Source of the DNA: Cumulibacter manganitolerans
GTDB taxonomy: Bacteria > Actinomycetota > Actinomycetes > Mycobacteriales > Antricoccaceae
DNA length: 64,000 nt
NCBI RefSeq assembly: GCF_009602465.1
Contig: NZ_WBKP01000008.1
Location: forward strand, 41,493 to 105,492
Direction of reading: 5' to 3'
Shown: positions 43,299-50,515 of the stretch, piece by piece
Position numbering within the stretch: position 1 is the first letter of the stretch
Layout of the letters: each line of letters begins with the position of its first letter
Made by a program: the position numbers and the translations under genes
Notes under the pieces: generated by a model
The model's input: the letters and a program-made list of their open reading frames with translations, nothing else
The model's database searches: none
Told to the model about the DNA's origin: nothing

Positions 43299-44832
43299 CG
43301 AAACGCGGTGTCCATACCCGGCCGGACGGCGTGACGCGGGTGCTCGACGCGCCGACGATCACGAGGGTCGCCATGTCGACCTGCTCCGGGTCGAGCTCGC
43401 CGAGGGTCGTGACGACGAGCGACTCGCCGTCCCGACCGACGTTGCGCGCGAGGACGACGACCCGCTCGCGCGGCAGGACCGCGAGCAGCGCCTCCTTCGC
43501 CAGTCCGAGCTGATCGGGGCGGCTGCGGGATCGCGGGTTGTAGAACGCCATCGCGAGATCCGCGCGGGCGCACGCCTGGATACGGTCGACGACCACGTCC
43601 CACGGCTTGAGCCGGTCGGACAGCGAGATGAGGGCGTGGTCGGCGCCGAGCACGGCCCCCGCCAGCGCGGCTGCCGCGTGCGCGGCCGTCAACCCGGGCA
43701 CGACGCGCACGTCCACGTCGGCGTATCGGGGATCGGCCTCCGCCGCCTCGAATACCGCTGCGGCCATCCCGAAGACGCCCGCATCGCCACCGGACACCAC
43801 GGCGACGTCCTCGCCGCCCAGGGCCAGGTCGAACGCGAGCCGTCCGCGGTCTACCTCGACCGTGTTGCCGCTCGCGTGCCGGGTGAGTCCCGCACGCTGT
43901 GGAACCCTTGCCACGTAGGGGGAGTAGCCGACGACGTGGCTGACCCGCCCGAGCACCTCGCCGGCGTCCGGGGTGAGCCAGCGGTCGGGACCGGGGCCGA
44001 GCCCGACCACGTACACCGTCCCCGCTCGAGTGGACCCGCCGGATGGACGCAGCGCAGCCTGTGCGTGCGCCCGCCCCGCCGAGTCGGCGCGGCGATCGGC
44101 CCCGGTGATCACGATGATCGACATGTACGGCACGTCCTGCGGGTCGACGTCCGCCAGTGGCAGCACGCGTTCGCGCTCGGAGCTCGCGCGCTCGACGTAC
44201 CACGCCCGCTCGAGGACGCCTGCCTGGCGGACCGCCTCGCGGACGTCGGCGAAGGTGCGGCCGAGCTTCATGATCACGGCCGCGTCGCAGTCGGCCAGCC
44301 GGCGGGCGAGCTCGGGGACGGCGAGGGTGCCGGGCAGCACGGTGAGGGTGTCCTCGTGACGGCACAGTCCGCGAGCGACCGCCGCCGAGGCCGCGCTCAT
44401 CGACGTGACCCCGGGGACGATCTCCGTGGGGAAGCGTGACGAGAGCAGATCGTGCACGTACATGAACGAGCCGTAGAACAGTGGGTCGCCCTCGGCGAGG
44501 ACGACGACCGACCGGCCGGCCGACAGGTGCGACTCGAGCCGCGCCGCGCACTCGTCGTAGAAGTCCGCCATCGCGCCGTAGTAGCCACCGGGATGCTCGC
44601 TGGCGCCGGTCGTGACCGGGTACACCAAGGCTTCCTCGACGACGTCCGGGCGGATCAGCGCGGCCGCGATGGTCCGCGCGATCGACGGCCGTCGCGGCGA
44701 TCCCTGGTGGTACGCGATGACGTCGGCCGACTCGATCAGCCGGGCGGCCTTCAGGGTGATCAGCCCCGGATCGCCCGGGCCCACCCCGACCCCGTACAGG
44801 TGCCCCGGCCGGGCGGCATACCGCTCACTCAT
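43291..44832 (-). CDS. cobIJ: Fused precorrin-2 C20-methyltransferase / precorrin-3B C17-methyltransferase
   Basis: A 513-residue bifunctional SAM-dependent enzyme. The CobI half (residues about 8-245) begins GVGVGPGDPGLITLKAARLI and has VVVLAEGDPLFYGSFM. The CobJ half (about 265-513) begins VYVVGLGPGPDRWLTPDAG, with VAVVSGGDAGVFGMAAAVFE and FYNPRSRSRPDQLGLA. The CobIJ fusion is known from actinobacteria. It catalyses ring methylations before and after CobG. ATG 44832 overlaps the cobH stop by 4 bp. Last gene of the cbiM-...-cobIJ operon. Confidence 0.95.
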   Translation of the reverse strand: MSERYAARPGHLYGVGVGPGDPGLITLKAARLIESADVIAYHQGSPRRPSIARTIAAALIRPDVVEEALVYPVTTGASEHPGGYYGAMADFYDECAARLESHLSAGRSVVVLAEGDPLFYGSFMYVHDLLSSRFPTEIVPGVTSMSAASAAVARGLCRHEDTLTVLPGTLAVPELARRLADCDAAVIMKLGRTFADVREAVRQAGVLERAWYVERASSERERVLPLADVDPQDVPYMSIIVITGADRRADSAGRAHAQAALRPSGGSTRAGTVYVVGLGPGPDRWLTPDAGEVLGRVSHVVGYSPYVARVPQRAGLTRHASGNTVEVDRGRLAFDLALGGEDVAVVSGGDAGVFGMAAAVFEAAEADPRYADVDVRVVPGLTAAHAAAALAGAVLGADHALISLSDRLKPWDVVVDRIQACARADLAMAFYNPRSRSRPDQLGLAKEALLAVLPRERVVVLARNVGRDGESLVVTTLGELDPEQVDMATLVIVGASSTRVTPSGRVWTPRFVS

Positions 44833-45518
44833 GCGAGCTCGTCGGCGGTCGCCAGCGCGTTGAGTGCTCCGGCAGCCATCGCCGAACCGCCACGGCGCCC
44901 CCGCACGATGACCCACGGAACCTGGTCGCCGCCAGGGAGCCGGTGCTCGGCGAGCGCGTCCTTGGACTCGGCCGACCCGATGAAACCGACCGGCATCCCC
45001 ACGATGGCCGCCGGGCGCGGCGCGCCCTCGGCCAGCAGCTCCAGCAGATGGAACAGCGCCGTCGGCGCGTTGCCGATCGCGACGACCGCGCCCTCGAGGT
45101 GCGGCTCCCACAGCGACACCGCTGCCGCGGCGCGAGTCGTCGACCACTCGGCGGCCAGCGCGGCCACCCGCGCGTCCCGCAGCGTGCAGATCACCTCGTT
45201 GTCCCCGGGCAGCCGCCGCCTCGTGACGCCGGAGGCCAGCATGTGCGAGTCCGTCAGGATCGGCGCGCCGGAGCCCAGCGCCGCCCGCGCGGCCGGCACC
45301 ACCCGCGGATGCGCGGCGATCTCGCCCACGATCCCCACATCGCCGGCCGCGTGGATGATCCGCGTCGCGACGACGTCCATTCCCTCGGGCAGTCCGTGGA
45401 GGTCTGCCTCCTCGCGGATCGTCGCGAACGAGCGCCGATAGATCTCGGCGCCGTCGGTGAGGTAGTCGTAGCGGCGGGCCGGACGGCGGGGCCGCGCACC
45501 GGGATCACCGGTCGGCAT
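44829..45518 (-). CDS. cobH: Precorrin-8X methylmutase
   Basis: Moves the C11 methyl group to C12 to give hydrogenobyrinic acid. A 229-residue protein with the signature VATRIIHAAGDVGIVGEI (the catalytic His region) near residue 55 and GNAPTALFHLLELL, VGMPVGFIGSAESK. ATG 45518 is chosen because CAGGAGGAACG precedes it. It overlaps the end of cbiO by 14 bp and cobIJ by 4 bp, placing it under the cbiM riboswitch. Confidence 0.95.
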   Translation of the reverse strand: MPTGDPGARPRRPARRYDYLTDGAEIYRRSFATIREEADLHGLPEGMDVVATRIIHAAGDVGIVGEIAAHPRVVPAARAALGSGAPILTDSHMLASGVTRRRLPGDNEVICTLRDARVAALAAEWSTTRAAAAVSLWEPHLEGAVVAIGNAPTALFHLLELLAEGAPRPAAIVGMPVGFIGSAESKDALAEHRLPGGDQVPWVIVRGRRGGSAMAAGALNALATADELA

Positions 45519-46377
45519 CGTTCCTCCTGAGATGGTCGTGGCCCGCGGACAGCCGTCCGCCGGTGAGGACGGCCGCGATATCCGCGGGCGTGCGGGGACG
45601 GTCGGCGGCATCGAGGCGGACCTCCAGGCGCCGCAGCAGGTCGACCTGCCACGGCAGCTGCAGGCGGGCGCGGCGCAGGACGGCGTCGTCCGAGAGCACG
45701 TCGGCGACATCGCCCTGGCGGACCGCGCCGTCGTGCACCACCGCCACCTCGTCGCTCCACCGCCAGGCGAGATCGACGTCGTGCGTGGCGAGCACGACTG
45801 TGGTGCCGTCGTCCTCGAGCCGGCGCAGCACGCCGTACAGCTGGTGCACCGTCATCGGGTCGAGGCCCGCGCTCGGCTCGTCCAGCAGCAGCACCTCAGG
45901 CCGCATCGCGATGGCACCGGCGATCGCTACCCGCTTGCGCTGCCCGTACGACAGCTGGTGCACGGCCCGGTCGGCGAGGTCGGTGATGTCGAGCAGCTCG
46001 ATGGCGTGCGCCACGCGTTGCCGCACCTCGTCCTCGGGCAGCCCCAGGTTCATCGGACCGAACGACACGTCGGCCCGTACGTCGGCCGAGAACAGCTGGT
46101 CGTCGGGATCCTGCAGCACGAGCTGCACCCGCTGCCGGTGCCGGTTGAGTGCGCTTTGCTTGTACCGCAGCGCTTCGCCGTGGCTGCGCACCGTCCCCGC
46201 GTCGGGCTGGTGCGCGCCGGACAGGCTGCGCAGCAGCGTTGTCTTGCCGGAGCCGTTGGCCCCCATCACGACGAGCCGGACGCCGCGCCGGATACGCAAC
46301 GACGCCTCCCGCAGCACGACCGGCGACCCTCGGTAGCCGGCCGAGATCGCGTCGGCCATCAGCAGGATGTCGCTCAT
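45505..46377 (-). CDS. cbiO: Cobalt ECF transporter ATPase
   Basis: ATPase of the energy-coupling factor, 290 residues. Walker A is VVMGANGSGKTTLL near residue 37, Q-loop LVLQDPDDQLFS, signature LSYGQRKRVAIAGA, and Walker B LLLDEPSAGLDP. The QDPDDQLF block is typical for CbiO/EcfA. It overlaps cbiQ by 4 bp and cobH by 14 bp. It energises cobalt uptake with CbiM, CbiN and CbiQ. Confidence 0.95.
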   Translation of the reverse strand: MSDILLMADAISAGYRGSPVVLREASLRIRRGVRLVVMGANGSGKTTLLRSLSGAHQPDAGTVRSHGEALRYKQSALNRHRQRVQLVLQDPDDQLFSADVRADVSFGPMNLGLPEDEVRQRVAHAIELLDITDLADRAVHQLSYGQRKRVAIAGAIAMRPEVLLLDEPSAGLDPMTVHQLYGVLRRLEDDGTTVVLATHDVDLAWRWSDEVAVVHDGAVRQGDVADVLSDDAVLRRARLQLPWQVDLLRRLEVRLDAADRPRTPADIAAVLTGGRLSAGHDHLRRNDADR

Positions 46378-47147
46378 CGCAGCACCGCCGAGGCGATCGA
46401 GGCGGCGGCGAGGACGAGCAGCATCGCGAGGGTCCAGCCGACGAACGGCGCCGAGACCGGCCGTGCCGCGCCGAGCGTGCGCAACGAGCCGGAATAGCCG
46501 CGGCCGGCGAGCCCGGCCTCGAGGCGATGTGCCCGGTTCCAGGCCTGCACGAGGACGGCGCCGCCGAGCGAGCCGACCGAGCGACGCGCGGCGCGGCCGG
46601 TGGAATAGCCCAGGCGCGCCCGTTGGGCCTCCATGATCGCGGCCGTGGCGCCCAGCAGCGAGAACAGCATCCGATAGACGAGCCCGGCGATGTCGATGAG
46701 CACCTCCGGCACCCGGCAGCGGCGCAGGCCGGCCAGCACGTCGGTCATCGGCGTGGTCGACGCGAGCAGCAGGAGGGCCGCGAAGGCGGCGAGGCTGCGC
46801 GCGGTCACCCGGGCCGCCAGCAGCAGGCTCTGGTGGGTCGCCGACAACGGACCCCATGCCCACACGGCGTCTCGCGGGACGGTCCCGAGGTGCACGGCGA
46901 TCACGACCGATCCCAGCAGCACGAAGGACGCCGGACCGAGCAGCCCGAGCAGGTAGCCGCGCACCGGGACACGCGCGAACGCCAGCGCGACGGTCATCGC
47001 GACGCCGAGCACCAGCAGGGACGTGCGCGGATCGGGCGAGGTCACCGCCAGCGCCAGCAGCCCGAGGCTCAGCAGCGCCTTCTCCCCGGTCGACCGGGTC
47101 CGCCAGCGGCTGTTCCACGCGGTGTCGTCGAGTGCCAGCCTGCTCAT
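46374..47147 (-). CDS. cbiQ: Cobalt ECF transporter transmembrane subunit
   Basis: A 257-residue T-component with about five TM segments. The coupling motifs are seen near MEAQRARLGYS and EAGLAGRGYSGSL, the two Ala-Arg-Gly-type helices that contact the ATPase. It starts MSRLALDDTAWNS and is overlapped by cbiN and cbiO by 4 bp each. The family is usually called CbiQ or EcfT. Confidence 0.93.
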   Translation of the reverse strand: MSRLALDDTAWNSRWRTRSTGEKALLSLGLLALAVTSPDPRTSLLVLGVAMTVALAFARVPVRGYLLGLLGPASFVLLGSVVIAVHLGTVPRDAVWAWGPLSATHQSLLLAARVTARSLAAFAALLLLASTTPMTDVLAGLRRCRVPEVLIDIAGLVYRMLFSLLGATAAIMEAQRARLGYSTGRAARRSVGSLGGAVLVQAWNRAHRLEAGLAGRGYSGSLRTLGAARPVSAPFVGWTLAMLLVLAAASIASAVLR

Positions 47148-47491
47148 GCGTCCGGGGCGTCCGTCGTACGGGCGCCGTCGGACCGCCCGGCGCGCGCCGC
47201 GCGTCCGCGCTGCCACAGCGCACCGAGCGCGAAGCCCAGCACTCCCGCGCCGAGCGCCGCCTGCATCGCGAACAGACCCGACTCGACCTCGCCCGAACGG
47301 GGCGAGAAGATCGGCGCGAACCACCGCTCGTAGCCGGGGTTCGACTTCTCGATCTGCGCCGTGGCCGAGGAGTCGGTGCCGGCGAAGCGCGCCTTGCCGT
47401 CGCTCGCGCCGCGGCCGCCTAGCACGAGCGCGAGCGCGAACAGCCCGACGATCGCGGCGACGATCAGCACGTTCCCGACACACCTACGCAC
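47144..47491 (-). CDS. cbiN: Cobalt ECF transporter accessory subunit
   Basis: A small protein of 115 residues with two TM helices (LIVAAIVGLFALALVLGG; LGAGVLGFALGALW) separated by a periplasmic loop containing GTDSSATAQIEKSNPGYERW and FAPIFSPRSGEVES, the CbiN hallmark. It helps CbiM load cobalt. GTG 47491 overlaps the cbiM stop by 8 bp. Confidence 0.92.
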   Translation of the reverse strand: MRRCVGNVLIVAAIVGLFALALVLGGRGASDGKARFAGTDSSATAQIEKSNPGYERWFAPIFSPRSGEVESGLFAMQAALGAGVLGFALGALWQRGRAARAGRSDGARTTDAPDA

Positions 47492-48158
47492 GGGGCGCCT
47501 CCGCCGGCACAGGGATGCCCAGCGCGCGCAGCTCGCGCGGCGCCCACGACCGCAGCGCGTTGAACAGCAGGATCGCGATCAGGCCCTCGACCACCGCCAG
47601 CGGTATCTGCGTGATTGCGAAGATGCCCATGAACTCCGCCCACGCGCCGAGGAAGCCGCTCTGCCGGTCCGGGAAGGCCAGCGCCAGCTGGGTGGCCGTC
47701 GTGACATACGTGGCGAGGTCGGCGATCGCGACACCGACGAACACCCGGACGGCGAACGGCGCGCGGGCGAGCATCCGGTAGCACGCGTACCCCGCCCACG
47801 GCCCGACGACGGCCATCGAGAAGACGTTCGCCCCCAACGTCGTGAGCCCGCCGTGCGCGAGGAGCAGCGCCTGGAACAGCAGCACGACGGTGCCGAGGGA
47901 GGCCATGACCGGCGGCCGGAACGCGATGGCCCCCACGCCCGTGCCCGTCGGATGCGACGAGCTGCCGGTGACCGACGGAAGCTTGATCGCGGACATCACG
48001 AACGTGAACGCGCCCGCGGCGCCGAGCAGCAGCTTGGCGTCCGGGTGCTCCTTCACGGTGCGAGCGATCGCCCGCGTCCCGTGGACGACGAACGGAGCGG
48101 CCACGACGGTCCACGCGGCCGCGTGCAACGGCGGCAGGAACCCCTCGGCGATGTGCAT
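47484..48158 (-). CDS. cbiM: Cobalt ECF transporter substrate-binding subunit
   Basis: The S-component of cobalt uptake, 224 residues. ATG 48158 gives an N-terminus MHIAEGFLPP; Met1-His2 form the metal site in this family, so the GTG at 48167, which would add three residues, is less likely. GAGAGAGG lies about 11 nt before ATG 48158. SSSHPTGTGVGAIAF, with its His, is the second metal-site loop. First gene of the cbiM-cbiN-cbiQ-cbiO-cobH-cobIJ operon, with a cobalamin riboswitch upstream. Confidence 0.95.
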   Translation of the reverse strand: MHIAEGFLPPLHAAAWTVVAAPFVVHGTRAIARTVKEHPDAKLLLGAAGAFTFVMSAIKLPSVTGSSSHPTGTGVGAIAFRPPVMASLGTVVLLFQALLLAHGGLTTLGANVFSMAVVGPWAGYACYRMLARAPFAVRVFVGVAIADLATYVTTATQLALAFPDRQSGFLGAWAEFMGIFAITQIPLAVVEGLIAILLFNALRSWAPRELRALGIPVPAEAPRA

Positions 48159-48159
48159 A

Positions 48160-48300
48160 GGATGCACGACCTCTCTCGGGATTGCGCGTCCCGAACAGCT
48201 GGTGAGATGCGACCGAGTTCCTGACTCACAGGTTCTACCTGCACACAGTGGCGCGACCGTCCCGGGTTCTCACCGGGTTCCTCGCGAACGCATCCGTTGG
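48160..48300 (-). promoter_or_regulatory. Cobalamin riboswitch of the cbiMNQO-cobH-cobIJ operon
   Basis: On the minus strand: GAACCCGGTGAGAACCCGGG, then ACGGTCGCGCCACTGTGTG (48242-48282), then AGTCAGGAACTCGG (48214-48227), the B12-box type. A hairpin CGGGA..TCCCG (about 48178-48194) lies just before the ribosome site GAGAGAGG of cbiM. Cobalamin would thus reduce cobalt uptake and two ring-building steps together. Confidence 0.92.
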
Positions 48301-48334
48301 ATGACCGGAGCCTACCCGGTCGATTCCCGCGCGG

Positions 48335-49075
48335 TCAGGGGGCGCAGCGGGACTGATAGAGGTGCGACTCGACGAACCCCTCGGCCCGCAGCGCCCACCC
48401 GACGAGGATGACGGCCGCCTGCGTGAGACCGTGCGCCTCGACCTGCTCGGCGATGTCGGCGAGCGTCCCGGTCAGGACCAGCTCGGTGGGCTGGCTGACC
48501 TGCGATCCGACGGCGACGGGGCAATCGGCGCCGTAGAAGGGAACCAGCTCGTCGGCAAGACGGCGGACGTGTCGGATCGCAAGGTGCAGCACCAGCGTGG
48601 CCCGGGTCTGGGCGAACGCCGCGAGGGTCTCGGTGGACGGCATCTTCGTCGAGTCCTTCTGCGCCCGCGTCAGCACGACCGACTGCGCGACCTCGGGCAC
48701 GGTGAGCTCGCGGCCCAGTAGCGCGGCGGTGGCGGCGTACGCCGGGACGCCGGGGGTGACGTCCCAGGGGATCCCGGCGCGATCGAGGCGGCGGGCCTGC
48801 TCGGCGACCGCGGAGTACACCGACGGGTCGCCCGAGCACAGCCGCGCGACGTCCTTGCCGTCAGCGTGCGCCCGTCCCAGGTGCCCGATGATGTCGTCGA
48901 GGTTGAGCCGCTGGGTGTCGATCAGCTCGGCACCGGGTGGGCAGTGGGAGAGCACCTCGTCGTCGAGGTAGGTGCCGGCGTAGAGGCAGACGGGGCTCTG
49001 CTCGATCAGCCGGACGGCGCGCAGCGTGAGCAGGTCGTGGGCGCCGGGGCCGGCGCCGATGAAGTGGACGGTCAT
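48335..49075 (-). CDS. cobM: Precorrin-4 C11-methyltransferase
   Basis: SAM-dependent methyltransferase of 246 residues. It starts VHFIGAGPGAHDLLTLRAVR and has ARLCSGDPSVYSAVAEQ and TPGVPAYAATAALL, the conserved methylase blocks, with VVLTRAQKDSTKMP as in CobM. ATG 49075 overlaps the cobL stop by 4 bp. It is downstream of cobL and ends just before the cbiM riboswitch on the same strand, so read-through into cbiM is possible. Confidence 0.94.
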   Translation of the reverse strand: MTVHFIGAGPGAHDLLTLRAVRLIEQSPVCLYAGTYLDDEVLSHCPPGAELIDTQRLNLDDIIGHLGRAHADGKDVARLCSGDPSVYSAVAEQARRLDRAGIPWDVTPGVPAYAATAALLGRELTVPEVAQSVVLTRAQKDSTKMPSTETLAAFAQTRATLVLHLAIRHVRRLADELVPFYGADCPVAVGSQVSQPTELVLTGTLADIAEQVEAHGLTQAAVILVGWALRAEGFVESHLYQSRCAP

Positions 49076-50316
49076 TCGGGCGGCTCCTGGGTGGCGGGGG
49101 ACTCCTGCAGCGGGCGGGTGGCCGACCACTCGACCACGGGCCGGGCCGGGTTCCAGGCGAGGAACCGGCCGAGCGGCTCGGCGCGCTCGATGCTGATCCG
49201 GCGCAGCGTGCCGCCGTACCGCCGCGCGGCGCCGAGCACCGCCTGCTCGGTCTCGATCGTGACGGTGTGGACGACGAGGCGGCCGCCGGGGCGGAGGGCG
49301 GACCAGGCCCGCTCGATGACGTCGCTGTCGGCGCCGCCACCGACGAAGACGGCGTCCGGTTGCGGCAGGCCGTCGATGGCCGCGGTGAGCGCCGAGCACT
49401 CGACGCGTACGCCGACCGCGCCCGCCGCTCGGGCGTTCCGCTCGATCCGGGCGGCGCGCGCGGGGTCGCGCTCGACGGCGATCGCGGTGCACCGGGGATG
49501 GTGCAGAGCCCACTCGATCGCCACGGATCCCGCGCCCGCGCCGAGGTCCCACAGCAGCTGGCCCGGCGCGGGGCGCAGCGCGGCGATCGCGCAGGCGCGG
49601 ATCTCGCGCTTCGTGAGCTGGCCGTCGTGGTCGTAGCACGCGTCGGGCCGGCCGGCCGCCGTCCCGACCGTCGGCGCGGCGTGCGGCAGCTCGACGGCCA
49701 CGATGTTCAGCCGCGGCAGACCGGTCGCGTGCGCGACCCGCTCGACGCTCAGCTCGTGGCGGGACTCGGTCGCCGCCCCGAGGTCGCCGAGCACGGTCAG
49801 CCGGGCGTCCCAGCCGGCGTCGGCCAGCTCCCGGCCGACGGCGGCCGGCGTGTGCTCGTCGGCCGACAGGACGAGGATCCGCCGTCCCGGGGTGAGCAGC
49901 GCGCGCACCGCGGCCGGCGGGGTCGACACCAGCGACAGGACGTCGGACTCCCGCGTCGACCACCCCATGCGGGCCCGCGCGAGCGTGACCGAGCCGGCTG
50001 TCGGGTGGATCCGGACCCGCTCGCGGCCGAGCCGGGAGAGGAGCGTGCTGCCGATGCCCGAGTCGAGCGGGTCGCCGGTGGCGAGCACGACAGCGGGGCG
50101 CGTGCCGACCTCGTCGAGCAGCGCATCGAGCCCGGGCAGCAGTGGTCGCGGCCACGCGATTCGCTGCTGTGGCGGCGAAGCAGCTGCGGGAGCGGGCGGG
50201 AGCGTGCCGAGCAGGCGCGGTGACCCGATGACGACGGCGGCGCCGCTCACCAGGGCGCGCATGTCGTCCGGCAGCGACGGCACGCCGCCGGCCGGTACCC
50301 CCACCACCTCGATCAC
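49072..50316 (-). CDS. cobL: Precorrin-6Y C5,15-methyltransferase (decarboxylating)
   Basis: A 414-residue two-domain enzyme. The CbiE-type half (residues about 1-200) has VVLATGDPLDSGIGSTLLSR. The CbiT-type half (about 215-400) has LLWDLGAGAGSVAIEWALHH, a class I SAM-binding motif. It methylates C5 and C15 and removes the C12 acetate carboxyl. GTG 50316 starts the conserved IEVVGVPAGG. It is divergent from the riboswitch-controlled chelatase gene and itself shows no riboswitch. Confidence 0.94.
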   Translation of the reverse strand: MIEVVGVPAGGVPSLPDDMRALVSGAAVVIGSPRLLGTLPPAPAAASPPQQRIAWPRPLLPGLDALLDEVGTRPAVVLATGDPLDSGIGSTLLSRLGRERVRIHPTAGSVTLARARMGWSTRESDVLSLVSTPPAAVRALLTPGRRILVLSADEHTPAAVGRELADAGWDARLTVLGDLGAATESRHELSVERVAHATGLPRLNIVAVELPHAAPTVGTAAGRPDACYDHDGQLTKREIRACAIAALRPAPGQLLWDLGAGAGSVAIEWALHHPRCTAIAVERDPARAARIERNARAAGAVGVRVECSALTAAIDGLPQPDAVFVGGGADSDVIERAWSALRPGGRLVVHTVTIETEQAVLGAARRYGGTLRRISIERAEPLGRFLAWNPARPVVEWSATRPLQESPATQEPPE

Positions 50317-50349
50317 GGCGGCAAGTGTAGACGCGGCGGCCGCATGGCA

Positions 50350-50515
50350 TGATGTGGGCGGTTCCTCGCGAGGAATTGCGGTTGCATCCCGCAGCGGTCC
50401 CGCCACTGTGACGCCACTTCGATGTGGACGAGCCAGGACATCGCGTGAACCCCGACGGCCATACCTGGCCGGCGGCTCACGATCGGCAAGCGTGGTCACT
50501 TGCCTGGAGGAATAC
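50350..50515 (+). promoter_or_regulatory. Cobalamin riboswitch of the chelatase ATPase operon
   Basis: GAGGAATTGCGGTTGCATCC (50369-50388), CAGCGGTCCCGCCACTGTGA (50392-50411) and the B12-box type AGCCAGGACATCGCG (50431-50445). A hairpin GGCAAG..CTTGCC (50485-50504) ends one base before the ribosome site GGAGG and ATG 50516. A second stem-loop (GTGA..TCAC) lies between. Translational control by cobalamin is likely. Confidence 0.92.

Noticed and set aside
47144..47491. cbiN as a spurious short frame
   Set aside because: It overlaps cbiM and cbiQ in the standard cbiMNQO order and has the two TM helices and loop motif of CbiN, so it was kept as a real gene.
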